DNA of 64,000 nt from Asterias rubens (lineage: Eukaryota; Echinodermata; Asteroidea; Forcipulatida; Asteriidae). The stretch is from NCBI RefSeq assembly GCF_902459465.1, contig NC_047063.1:18379685-18443684 (forward strand). Direction: 5' to 3'. Both the position numbers and the translations under genes were made by a program. Below are positions 35,097-47,800 of this stretch, in pieces (within the stretch, counting starts at the first letter, position 1; every line of letters starts with the position of its first letter). Under the pieces are notes generated by a model. That model was given only the letters and a program-made list of their open reading frames with translations, did no database searches and was not told the DNA's origin.

Positions 35097-37616
35097 ATGG
35101 CGTCGGGACTGGAGAGTTATATAAACCGTATCCTTTACAAAATACAAGCAAATTTCGCCACGATTCGTCATGCTTGTTTTGCCGTTCGTTGCGTTCCCGG
35201 CCGACGTTCGCCGTTGGGTCGCACTAAATTAAATGCATTAAGCCGACAACTGACGACAACAAAATTTTAAATGTTCTTTGAATATAAACAAGATATTAAA
35301 TAAATGGGAAAAGTTTCCGTATCGCGCCACCACTTTTTTATTCGATATGAAATCAGTATAAAACTATAACTATGTCATTGTAATTTTGTATTTTGTTTAC
35401 CTCAATGGGATATCCCTTTCTGTAAAAATGGGTGAAAAAGTGGTGGCGCCATACGGAAAGTTATCCAGATTCCAGTTGTAGTTTTAAATTAACTGAAAAA
35501 GTTTATAAAATTTAAAAAGGTTTTTTTTTTTACCCTGAATTAGTCATTAATGTTTTTCAACTACATTTTGGGGGGCTACAGGGGGGCAGGCCTATAGCGT
35601 AGCTACATACAATACAAAAATAGTTGCAACTTACTGCTTTGTGAAGTTATTATTGTGTCACTTGAACGACTATTCATGACAACATATTTTACTTGATATT
35701 CAAACACAACCAGACATCACTGACACAATCTCTCAATCCTTTCAGCGTGAATTCTATAAACAACATGCAGCTATGCATCAATAATGCGACTATTTAAGGC
35801 GCAACTAGTCGAGTAGTAAATTTCACTTGCACCCAGGCCTACTTGCAAGTAAACATCATTTAACAAGTTTGCAATCTGGTAGTGCAGAGTGTGGTACTTA
35901 GATTGGGCATAGTTGCGATAACATAACCCTCTGACTATGCCGTCGGCCGGGAGGAGGGTTACATTATCGCAACTAGATTGGGCACAGCTGGCTGTTGCAC
36001 CATGAAAACATTATGCGCGCTTCACTGATCATGATTGGTTTTGCACACTCTGATCCAATGTTTAAGCTGGAAAGTGTGTACAACAAAGCTGTGAGGTTTA
36101 CAGTGGCTCATGTTTTTTAAAGAACTTTATTTTAACATTTAATTAATTTCGACTTTCCTAGTGAAAGTTTTCCTTTACTTTCCGATGCACAGACACAGTT
36201 TCTGTCATTACCAACGATGGCCGACAGATAGTGGTAAGAAAGATACTTTTCACACTCGGGGTTCTGCCCTCAGTGGTTGGTGCTGGAACCCGCCCGGCAC
36301 TTCTCAAGACACCTCTGGCAGAATCTATTCTCAATCTGACCACCATTCATTTTCAAATTTTGATATTTAAACTCGCAATTTCCTTCAAAGATTTCAACAA
36401 AAATCGAGCATGCAACTTTTCCTTGGATCTGCTGATTTCCTCTTTTTTAAAATCTCAATTTTACCATTCAAAATTAAAAAATACTATACAAATATTATAC
36501 TATATCATTGAAATTTTGTAATTTCCTTTTTTTTTGGGGTGAAGTTACATTGCATGCCTGGAAAGAAATGAAAAGAAATGGTATCAAAAGCGATAAATTT
36601 AGACTACTTGTTTAGGGTATTTTTTTTTCATGAACTAGGGATATATTTTGTTACCCACTAAAGAAATCCTCGGCAGAACCCTGTTCATTGAAGTGGAACT
36701 TAAATTCAATTGAAAAAAAAAACATGTGCAATACTTTGGAGATTAACAAGAATTAAATAGCCTCAAAATAATGTCAATTTTTCCACAGGGAACGTTAAAA
36801 GGTTTTGATCAGACAATTAATCTGATCCTGGATGAGAGTCACGAGAGAGTTTACAGCAACACGGCAGGCGTGGAGCAGGTGGTACTTGGTCTTTACATCA
36901 TCAGAGGAGACAACATGTAAGAAACGAATAAAGCCGGGTTCATACTTTCTACGAATGTGAATGCAATTCAAATTTTGACGTCACAACAGTTGAGCTATGT
37001 TCAACTACTGCAAAACAATCGCTGCAAAAGCAGCTATGTGAACGTCAAAATCAAATAATGTCCAGCCTTGCACTTATTTCAAAGTTTTTGTTAAAGTAGC
37101 TCACTGGGCTTAGTTAACTTTGTGTTCAACTTGTGCACAGGAAGTTTTGATAACCCAGGTTTTATCAATAAATTGTCATAAATGGACCTTTTATGAAGTT
37201 ACTTTCACAGGATCAACAGTTAACACATTTACAAAATATTATTCCAGGGTCGCAACATCAGGCCATTTAATATTTTTTTCCATTTATACCATAGGTCCTT
37301 TTTGTTGATAAGCAGTTTGCTACAGCGAATGCTTTTTTTCCAAAATATTAATCTAAAACAAAAACTAATAAAAAGAGAAAACGTTCAAGCCTAATATAAA
37401 TAAGCACGAGCACCCCCATAAAGTTCTCTCTTGCTTCCAGGAGCTGCAACCACGCAAAAGAAAATATTTATGACATTTTATTAAACCATTATTCATCCAG
37501 ATTTAATTTCTTTCTTTGTATTCAGTGCGATCATTGGTGAAATAGATGACGATACAGACAGCGCCTTGGACCTGACCAATGTGAAAGCAGAGCCTCTCAA
37601 CCCTGTTGTGCACTGA
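35097..37616 (+). CDS. LSM8: U6 snRNA-associated Sm-like protein LSm8
   Basis: Subunit of the nuclear Lsm2-8 ring that binds the 3' oligo(U) of U6 snRNA and supports splicing. Exons: 35097-35127, 36193-36233, 36789-36916, 37526-37616 (TGA). They give exactly 96 residues, the length of human LSM8. Seen: MASGLESYIN at the start, Sm1 motif with SVITNDGRQIVGTLKGFDQTIN, ILDESHERVYS, Sm2 motif VVLGLYIIRGDNIAIIGEI, and the LSM8-type acidic tail DDDTDSALDLTNVKAEPLN. The exon 1 splice (C/AC) encodes His at residue 11, where human LSM8 has Arg. The first exon is only 31 coding bases. Two DNA transposons surround this gene: a 1,065-bp foldback upstream at 33445-34509 and a 66-bp relative inside intron 1. 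Confidence 0.97.
35910..35975. mobile_element. 66-bp micro-MITE with 9-bp TSD
   Basis: Bounded by the perfect 9-bp repeat GATTGGGCA at 35901-35909 and 35976-35984. Ends TAGTTGCGATAA and TTATCGCAACTA match the 1,065-bp foldback, as does the inner TAACCCTC/GAGGGTTA. It lies in LSM8 intron 1. Confidence 0.9.
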
Positions 37617-40600
37617 CAGGTCAGCCATGTCAAAGACTTACTGTTTTTTCAAATGTCCTGAACTTATAAACCGAAGACAGTGGTCGAGCGGATTCTGTAT
37701 TATAGCTCTTTAAATTCCAGTCCAGGCCTGATTCTGCACGGAGGCAACGAAGGGGATTGCCTCCATGCCTCCTGGTCATTGCCACAGTGCCCTTGAAATG
37801 CTCCAGTAGAAATTTACATTTTCCTTAAAGGGTGCCTGCCCTTTACCAAGGAGAACATGCCTTGGTTCCCTTGCCCCGTTAAAAAACGAAGCATACATGC
37901 TTGCCAGCTATTGGTTTCTGGAGATGACTTGCACAGTACTCAAAGACTTTTGTGATGACAATTTCCTAAAGATCGCCAGAGCTATAAATGCAACTGTCAC
38001 TACACAAAATATCGTGGATTGGACTATTGTTCATCCCGAGAAACTTCTCAGAGCTATGGTGGTGTGCCAGGACAGTCTTGCGTAGATTCAAACATCATAG
38101 AGGGAGTCTGGTTAATAAAATGTTTAAGGCGTTATGAATGCTTCGTGGCATCGTTTCCCGTCTGTTTCGCGTATTCAAACATTTCATAGAGGGAGTCTGG
38201 ATAATTTTTTTTTTAAAGGCGTTATGAATGCTTCGTGGCATCGTTTACTGCCTGTTTATGCAAATGAGGTAAGGTTGTGTCATCGCGGACAAAGTTGGTG
38301 TCTACATGGAGTCGTCCACATTGTTAAGAAGGGTTTTGTAGAATTTTCAGAGTGTGGGATTGATGTGCAACAAATTTTAAATGCATTCGGTTTGTGCATT
38401 CTTTCAGAATACAATTACTCTGGCTTTTCCATTTAAAGGCACTGGACACTACTGGTAATTACTCAAAATAATTGTTAGCAAAAAAACTTACTTGGTATCG
38501 GGCAATGGAGAGTTCTTGATAGTATAAAATATTGTGAGAAGTGGCTCCCTCTGTATACTAGAAACAAAGTTTTGGAGAAAGAGGTAATTTCTCACTCAAA
38601 TATCTTTCATTAATATTCTCTTGCAACTTCAATGACCAATTGAGTCAAATTCTTTTACAAGTTTGTTACTTTATGCATATGTTGTGATACACCAAGTTAG
38701 AGTACTAGTCTTTGACAAATACCAAAGGTGTCCAGTGTTATTGACTTTCTAGTGAGGTTACATTTCCAGGCAGTTGTTTTTGATAAAAAAAATTATTTTT
38801 TTAGGAACATCTGTTGTAAATAACTTTTTAAGATAACTTGTTGTTTTTAGGTCTGGGTACATGAAAAGGTGGACTCAATGATTCATCTTTTTTGAGATAT
38901 TCATTATGAAATTAAAATGGGTAGAAGGGAAAAGATGTTTAATTGAATTGTTACAACCCTCTTACTTTCAGAACCAATGGGAGACTTTCTGGGACGATAG
39001 AGGGCAGCAGACTTACCGGGTAAATCCATTGTTCTAAGAATTATGCGCATGTTCAGAACTACGTAAACAATGGAAATTTACCCGGTATGTCTGCTGCCAC
39101 CTAGCGTTGGAAAGTCTCCTATTGTCAGTAAATTGACCAACCAATGGGAACCATTCGTTATATTGTTTCTGGAAAAAAAAATCTTTTTCAACTGGTATGC
39201 TTCCTTTGATTCTAAATTGTACAAAACTGGTTTTATCTTATCTATGACCTTGTTGGTAGCTTTTGATTTGAAACGTATATTTATTTTAAAACGTATATAC
39301 TGTTGGCTCTTCAGACATGGCTGGAATTGTTGTGTACTGTAGATGCATTCACTGGCCAATATATGCCGTAATTGCTGTCTACATTTTTCATGTTATTCAA
39401 AACTCTGGATAATATTGAATGGTCAAATAGTAGGAGGGTTGTCTCACTATTATTTTTTAGCTGTTAATTAGGGAAATATTCCTTTTAGGGTATCTTTGCT
39501 ATTACAAGATGTGAAATAAAACAATGTACAAAGAAACAAATACGAGTTTTTCATTTCTTTTTATTTACAGAATTGTAACAGCATGTTTTTCAAATGCGTG
39601 TGTCCATTATTTCTGTAAGATAAGTTTCTTTTACAGTTGAGTTTTATAAACTGGAATGTTTCTTCCCTTTGATTCTAAATTTTCAAGCAGATAGCTTTTG
39701 ATTCATTCAGTAATTTTGTGAACTGTAGTTTATTAAAAAGGAAAATGTAATAAATTTCTACATCAGAGCAGTTACTAGACTACACAAACCAAGTATTCCC
39801 GCCAGCCAAAGAGAAATCCTACAACTACACTATCTTGATGCATTTACAGTTAATCCAATGGCAATAAAAACAAAGAAGAGAAAGAAAAATTGATTTCAGC
39901 CAGATTGGAAAAGCCATCAAGTTTATTTTGATTCCAAGTTCACAGTAATACAGGTATAAAGCTCACATTAAACCAAATCCGGACTTCAAGTTTCACCCGA
40001 CAATTCAATTGAAATTACAAATTTGTTGATTTAAAAAGAAGGCAAGAAAAATGCCAAACAAAAATGAACCTTCATCTCCAATGTATTCAAGCAATTTCTA
40101 AAGTGCTTCCTTCTTTGAGCAAATGTAGTGTGAAACAATGTTGCAAGGTGAAACTGGCTGGTAGTTCTAGTTCCCCCGCCATTTTAGAACACAGTGATAT
40201 AAAACTCTTTGATTAGGGTGTAGGTTGATTATTGATAGGTCTGATACTTCACGGAGGCAACGATTGCCCCTGGCCATGCCTTGGTGCCCCTTGAATATTC
40301 CAATAGAAATTTACAAATTTCTCATTGAGGTGCCCTTTACCAATGAGAAAATGCCTTGGTACCCTTCCCCCTTTCAAAAATGAAGCATCAGGCATGCAAT
40401 GTGTTCTTTTTCCACAGATTTTTTCCAGGAGAGGTGGAAGAAATATGCATATCTATTGTGGCAAATCCTGCACCATTGGCACCAAATGTCTTCCCTTTCC
40501 GAGTTCTTGCATGGTCAAGACCTTATAAATATTTCATGAAAGATAGCTTGAAACTGAATTCCAGCAGCTTACAGTTTACAATTCTGCTGGTTGTTAACCT

Positions 40601-40799
40601 CAGAAACTGCTATTTGGCAGACAAAAAGCTAAAATCTAACTTTAGGGTGAATATTGAAAAATTTAAAACAGTACGATTTGAACCCCATCTTTGATTGGGG
40701 TGCTAGTGAGAAGCCACTCGTTGAACAAATTGTAACCTTAGTTTCACACTTTTCTTAGTTGGCATTTACAAAAAAAAAAGCCTCCAAAAATGAACTGTC
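37617..40799. other. Convergent LSM8-RPN1 spacer
   Basis: Contains CAGGCCTG repeats (37723-37902, 40237-40396), a two-copy tandem duplication (about 38094-38265), a family A MITE (38436-38744) and a GGGAGACTTTC MITE (38979-39120). Possible poly(A) signals are AATAAA at 39515-39520 and 39863-39868 (+), and TTTATT (AATAAA on the minus strand) near 39560 and 39922. The two 3' UTRs may therefore meet or overlap. Confidence 0.5.
38979..39120 (+). mobile_element. GGGAGACTTTC-type MITE, copy 2
   Basis: Nearly identical to 2759-2900 (one C/A difference in the centre) although 36 kb away and in unrelated flanks, so the family has moved recently. It lies in the LSM8-RPN1 spacer. Confidence 0.85.
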
Positions 40800-43700
40800 C
40801 TAACGTAGAGTGGTGAGAATTGCATCCACTTTGGTGTTAATGTCATTACGTTTGGCCGTAAGAGTCTTGTCCACGTCTATGTACTGCTGCTTAGACAACT
40901 TGCCGGCAACAACCTTCTCAGCGTTGTTTACGGCTGTCTGAGCAAAGTCCTTCAGGAGACCTCCATACTTCTGAAGTTCAACAACCTGGAAGATGGGTTG
41001 GACAAAAATGATTGTTTAGATGTTGAGGTCTTCGTCTCAAATGAATTATTGACAAGAGGATTCACACTTTATTAACAAAGTCAAGGTATATTGCCACTTT
41101 AATAGACGACACAATTTAGCAAGCATGGGGCTCCACACCAATTTCTTTTGACTTGGCTAAGATTTAAATGCCTGACCCTGTGCTAAGCAAATATTATTTG
41201 GGCTGACAGCCCTCAGTCCTTTAGAATCTATTTATTTAATTATAAGCTTACTTACTTTAAACACACTTTATTGATTATGTTGCAAACTACTGTTTAAATT
41301 GTCCTTATATTATTATTATACAAATTGTATCCACGGTTATTGAGGATGTCATTATGAAATAAATGTCTTATCAAATTGAATTGAATGATGACCCTTTTAA
41401 TAACCTACCTTTTCAGTGACATCTGAGCCTTCCTGCTTGAGGCTAGCCACGAGGCCCTGCACGACCTTGTCCATGGCGCGGTTCTCTGTATCCAGCTTCT
41501 TTAGAGTACCCTGGAATCCTGAGAACAAATGCAAAGAGATTAAGAAGTTAAGGTAATGTCCAAACTGGCAGCTACAGCTCAGCTAGATTTCTGCATCATC
41601 ATGCTTTGAGGTATAGGTTGCCCTAAACAAAACCCTTAACAATAATCAAGGAGGTTGTCGAAGTTGTTCATCACGGCAAAATTAGTTTTTTTTTTTTCAG
41701 GAAACTTTTTGCAGGATCAGGGAGAGTTGGCACAGGGAGATTTGGCAACTCTGCCACACAGTGCTCCTGCCATGATTTGAACTGGGGTCCTAGAGGTAAG
41801 GAAAAATACCCCTACGCCAACCCGACCTTATGCATGCGACGTCATTTGAGTAGGTCGCCCTCGTCTAGAGGTAAAAAAAAAAAAGGTAGTTGTGCGTAGA
41901 CTTGCATTTGCCAATGTTGCGTCATCATTTTACCTCTAAGAGGGCGGAGTAATGACATCAATGTATAAGGTCCATTGATGACTTCAATGTAGAAACAACT
42001 ATCTACCCTGGTTTTTCTTTACCGCAGTCTGAATGATGTAATACCTTACCTTGAGAGTCTTTACTAGACTTGTACTTGTTGATGGCATCCTCATAGCTTG
42101 AGTATAGAGCTCTCTTCTTCTCTACCTGCTCGATAACGTTGTCCACCAAGCTAGCAATTCGCATACGAGACTCACTCGCTTCATCCTGCAGGAAATAGAA
42201 ATGATTTTGGAATTTTAGTAAAACTGTTTATTTGTTGTTTTATTTTCATTCATACAACAAATAATACCAATTCATAATATACAAGGTGATAGAGTTAATA
42301 AAAATAGACTAAACCGAGTTATACACATGTCGAGTCCAATATTGAATAAATATGTATGAATGGGGGTGTCATTCAAGAGAAGGATATGGTCTTCTGTAGT
42401 GGAACACCCAAGACGGCTGACAAATTACAAAAAAGTAGATGCGGTTAAGAGTAAACAATTCATTTCAGTTGCAAACAATCATAATACAATATAATTCTAT
42501 TAAACGCGCTTTGTGACCCGCAGGTCACATAACATTAGAGTCATTACACTAGTCAGTGATGCAACTTTCTTATTGCAAAAAAAGAGGAAATGGCCAATCA
42601 CACTAAACTCTTGTACAGTGTTTTTTCAGTTGTCTATGGCACTTTTTTGAGAAAAGAGGAAATCGGCTGATCAGCTGAAAAGTCACATGCCTGAATAGTT
42701 AAAATTACATGACATATAGTATATTGTTTAAAGACAGTGGACACTATTGGTAATTGTCAAAGACCATTCTCACTTTTTTTCTCACTTGGTGATCTCAACA
42801 TATGCATAAAGTAAACAAACCTGTGAAAATTTGAGCTCAATCGGTCGTCGAATTTGCGAGATAATAATGAAAGAAAAAAACACCCCTGTTACACGAAGTT
42901 GTGTGCTTTCAGATGCTTGATTTCGAGACCTCAAATTCTAAACTTGAGGTCTCGAAATCAAATTCGTAGAAAATTACTTCTTTCTCGAAAACCACGTCAC
43001 TTCAGAGGGAGCTGTTTCTCACAATGTTTTGTACCATCAACCTCTCCTCATTTCTCGCAATCAAGAAAGGTTTTATGATGATAATTATTTTGAGTAATTA
43101 CCAATAGTGTCCACTGCCTTTAAAAGTACACCTAAATAGTAAATATAAATAATATAAGCAAAAAACAATTGCACCCTCGCCTATAAAACAGAAATAGAAC
43201 CACATTTTTACTAAAGAAACACCTCACTTTAGATTAAGGGAAATAAAATAATTATTAAGGGACATAACAGTCTAAATAAAACATTAAATTAAATAAGAAC
43301 CTTACACAGAAGGCAAGTTTTACTTATGAAAACCATTAACGTAAAGACTGATATGTGATTATTGTGTGATTTCCATTTCAAGGCACTGCTAACTGTAAAC
43401 CAAAAATAAATTAGCACATTTCAAAAATGTATTATTCACATCTGAAAGGTGGTGTTTACAAGCCTGGAACAGTTTTTACTAGCCAATGTACGCCGGGCTA
43501 GTGTTAAGGGCGAGCCCTGCTGATTAACTCAATCCATCAGGGTAACACGCCCTTCTTAATGGTAACACGCCCTTCTTAATGGTGACACGCCCTTCTTAAT
43601 GGTGACACGCCCTTCTTAATGGTGGCACACCCTTCTTAATAGTGACATGCCGATCTTAATGGTGACACACCCTTCTTAATGGTGACAAGCCCTTCTTAAT

Positions 43701-44856
43701 GGTGACACGCCCTTCTTAATGGTGGCACGCCCTTCTTAATGGTGACACGCCCTTCTTAATGGTGGCATGCCCTTCTTAAAGGTGGCATGCCCTTCTTAAT
43801 GGTGACACACCCTTCTTAATGGTGGCACGCCCTTCTTAATGGTGGCACGCCCTACCTAATGGTGACAGCCTTACCTTAGTGATGGAGAAGTCAAGTCGTA
43901 CGATGATGATGACGCTAATGAAGAGGATGAAGAAAGCACCCACAACAAGAAGAGGTTCCTGGAGCAGGAGAACCTTGTTGAAGGAGTAGTGCAGCTGCAA
44001 ACAATCAGATCAATTCAATAAGAACATACTTAATATTATTCTCATTTAATTGTCATCAATTATTTTTCTTTACAACTTCTTTACTGTCTTTGACTTAATT
44101 TGTTTATTGATCTATGTTTTTATGGAAATAAATATTGATTGAATTGAATAATAACAGTTGCTTTTTAAATAGCCCTAAAATCTGTCACAATGTGAAACAA
44201 ATGGCACTTCAATATCATTAACCCTGGTCACTGGGCCATTTCTTTTAAATTTGTAATAATTGTCCATGTTTGTAAGTACCCAACTCAATTTATATCTAGA
44301 AGCTATTTAAAGTGAAATTCAACAAGCAAACAAAGGCCTTGCTAACTATATATGAAAGTATTTTGACTCACTCACAACTATTTCATTTGGCATTTGGCAA
44401 GAGAGATACCACTAAGGTCATATTCTGAATATCATTTACATGTTTCCATTAATTTCATACTTTGTCTCACAGGACCACTTGACTTTTTCTTAACAATATT
44501 GAATATTTTATCAGAATGTAAAATCACATCACAGAAAACTACCACCAAAACACTACCAATACAGAGCAACAATATTGACAGACTTACTTCAAAATCAGCA
44601 ATGTGTTGCTCTACCAGGTTGGTCTTCTTAGCGACGATGACCGGGCGACCGATGGTGTCCAGGTAGGTGTAGTGGACCTCATCCGACTTACGCTCAATAT
44701 CAAATGTTGTCTTAAGATCAATGTCCCTGAAGATAAAAAGGGTTCAAGTTAGTGGCATATTTGTATTAGCTTGAATGGTTGCTTTTAAGAAGAAAACAAA
44801 TCCTAAACAACATCAAAATGAATCCTGTGAGATTAAGGTTTTGCTGGTTTGTGTGT

Positions 44857-44889
<33 letters not shown>

Positions 44890-47800
44890 CTTTTCAAAAC
44901 AATTACTTTATTCATTCACAAAATATAACAAATTTACAAAAGACAAAGAAAGCTAAAAATTTACATTAGCAGACAAAAAAACAAGTCGGTAGCTGGGACT
45001 GAAATTACATTCAAATTAACACTTAAAGACACTGGACACTATTGGTAATTGTCAAAGACCAGTCTTCTCACTTGGTGTATATCAATATATGCATAAAATA
45101 ACAAACCTGTGCAAATTTGAGCTCAATTGGTCGTTGAAGTTGCGAGATAATAATGAAAAGAAAAAACACCCTTGTCACACAAAGTTGTGTGCTTTCAGAT
45201 GCTTGATTTCGATACCTCAAATTCTAAATCTGAGGTCACAAAATCAGCTTCGAAAATGTTTCATACTATCAACATCTCCCCATTACTCGTTACCAAGTCA
45301 GGTTTTATGCTAATAATTATTTTGAGTAATTACTAAAAGTGTCCACTGTCTTTAAGTAAATACATTAGTACGGCTTGGTTAAGGACGATAGACACAAATA
45401 CAGAATGATTGATTGAACTTTTTATTTGGGCTTTTAAAAACATAACAGTATAAATACGGAAGAATTTGAATAACAATCAGACCAAGAAATGCAAAAACAG
45501 GAATAAGTGAAATCCAAAATTAAAACAAAACCCTAGGAATTGCTCCTCAGCAACTAAATCACTATCTAAAAGAGCGATCACCGAAAATACAAAAAGAATA
45601 TTAGAACATACAATTAAACATCCAAAACAAAAAATAATGATATTCAATCTTACAATATTATTACACTTTGGTGAACTTACTTGGATCCTTCAGGGAGAAT
45701 TATTCTGACTGTAAGCTCATCAACGATCATGTCATCAAAGACATGGTCCAGAACTCGCATCTTCAAGACGTACTTGTCCCCTATGAAGGAAAAAACAAAC
45801 CACAAAACCACATTTTCAGCAAGGATTAAATTAATTTCAAGAAATTTGTAAATACATTTTTAATGGAATTATTCAAGAAACAGTACGATAGGAAACAGTA
45901 GGGGAAATAAATCAGAAACTATTTCGCTGGTAGGAAGCATCTCAAAAGTCGGCACATTCTAGGCGCAAAAGAATATTCCTGTTGGCACTTTTCAGCAATC
46001 TATTTGGCTGCCAGAATGTTCCTCTAGAACACATCATTGTGTCCAAGTTGTAACAGCATCAATAACAGTTTATCAAGTGTTCAATATTAAACAAGTATAC
46101 ACAAGTAAACCGTTGTAAAGATTTCAAATGAAAAGATTTGTATGCAGGCCTGGAATTACAGCGCGGTCATGGGGGCCAAGGCCTTGATTTTCACGGGTCT
46201 CGGTACCCCTTAACAAGTTCCCATAGACTTTAAGATTTCCCAATAGATTTCCCAATTTCCCTTTGCGAAATTAAAATGGCCTTACCCTCTCAAAGATAAC
46301 CAAACATGAGATGAGAGAAAAATCAAAGTGTCCTCATTAGGATTTGAACCCAAGATCCTGCAAGATCCCCCCCCCACCCCCAACACTCTGGGCAGATGCT
46401 CTACCAACTGAGCTATGAGGCACAGCGATTAATTCCCTTAGGTATTCCCTAAGAACCACATTTTTCTCTCGGAGTTGCATGGATGCGCAACTAGACAAGG
46501 TTTAAACACAACGTTTGATTTGATATGGTGCCTAATCACCATCATCATTCAAATATGAAATTGCAGGCCTGCTTTTGGCCAAACAGACGTAGGGTGGCAC
46601 CTGGGCCCAATGTCATAGCACCGCTTAAACGGTAAGCAAATTTTCGTGCTTACCGTAGCAGAAAAATTTTCCCAAGTGCAAGCAGCACTATGAAATGGAA
46701 ATCGCACAGTAAGCACAAAATCTGCAGCTAAGCAGCGCTATGAAATTGGCACCAGCTCTCTAGACTTACCAGAGTTGTAGAGATTCTCATAGCTGGGTAG
46801 ATTGTACCCAATGAGGTAGTGCGTCTTCCATCCTCCAAAGAGTGGGAATCTTGGCCTGAGTTCCAGCTCTACATGGTCGTCATGCTCAAGCAGGTTACTG
46901 GTGGAGATGTTGCCGATCTCGTCGCGGTAGTAGACATCTTTAGCTGAGGCAGGCAAGAAGGTCTGTAGGATGTAGGATGCAGGTTTGTAAATCTATACAA
47001 GAACTTCTTTAGTCACACAATAAATCTTGTTTGATTAGTTTGGGAGTCTGATTCCTCTGTATTACTTTGCATTGCGCAAGGGGTTTGGGTACTTTCTGTA
47101 CGACACAAAACACAAATGTCCACAGACTTACATTAAACTTACAGGGTTTAAATTGAATGATGGTAGAAAGAATCCCTTGAAATGTTACTTGCTGAGGTGC
47201 TGTAGTTTTTTAGTTGCTAACAATTTCAACATTTTTATCCCTGCTCATCGGGCATACTTTAGACCATTCCTCAAACTTGCTCAACTCCTTGTGGAGCATA
47301 CAACCCAAACTGCTTAAATTAGCATCTCCTGTGGTGTTTTGGGGCAGGAGCCAGTTGGGCAGGAGAGTACACCGATAATACTACAGGGTTAAACAACCAA
47401 ATCTTTACCTAAAGTTTGATATTTGTCAAACCACTCCTTGTCAATAAAAATCCTTTCACTAATCAGGCAGTCCTGAAAGTACACTGAGGCTACAACAGCT
47501 GATGCCCTTGTCTTGGCTTTGGTGGTCCTCAAAAACTCTCCATAGACATAATATAAATTTCCAATGAAAGTGCCCTTTGCACAATGAAAATGGCCTTGCC
47601 CTCTAAAAATGAAATTCCAGTCCCGATCAAGCCTAGGGCTTTTCTCAAACTTTGGCTCAGGCCCCGGCTCCGCGTACTGATGTTGGTGCAATTCGTGCTG
47701 AAAATGCAGGTTAAAGGCCGAGCTGCATACACAGAGCGCAGGGCCTTAGCCTGCGCCCAAGCCGAGGTATGAGAAAGGCCCCTAACATCTTCAGAATAAA

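Noticed and set aside
37897-38436. Possible small genes after LSM8 (frames of 62 and 100 codons)
   Set aside because: The second contains a tandem duplication and both overlap repeat sequence; no splice signals, family motifs or codon pattern support them.
43541-43860. CRISPR-like array (regular 20-bp repeats)
   Set aside because: Units are directly tandem with no spacers, lie in a eukaryotic intron, and form a minisatellite.
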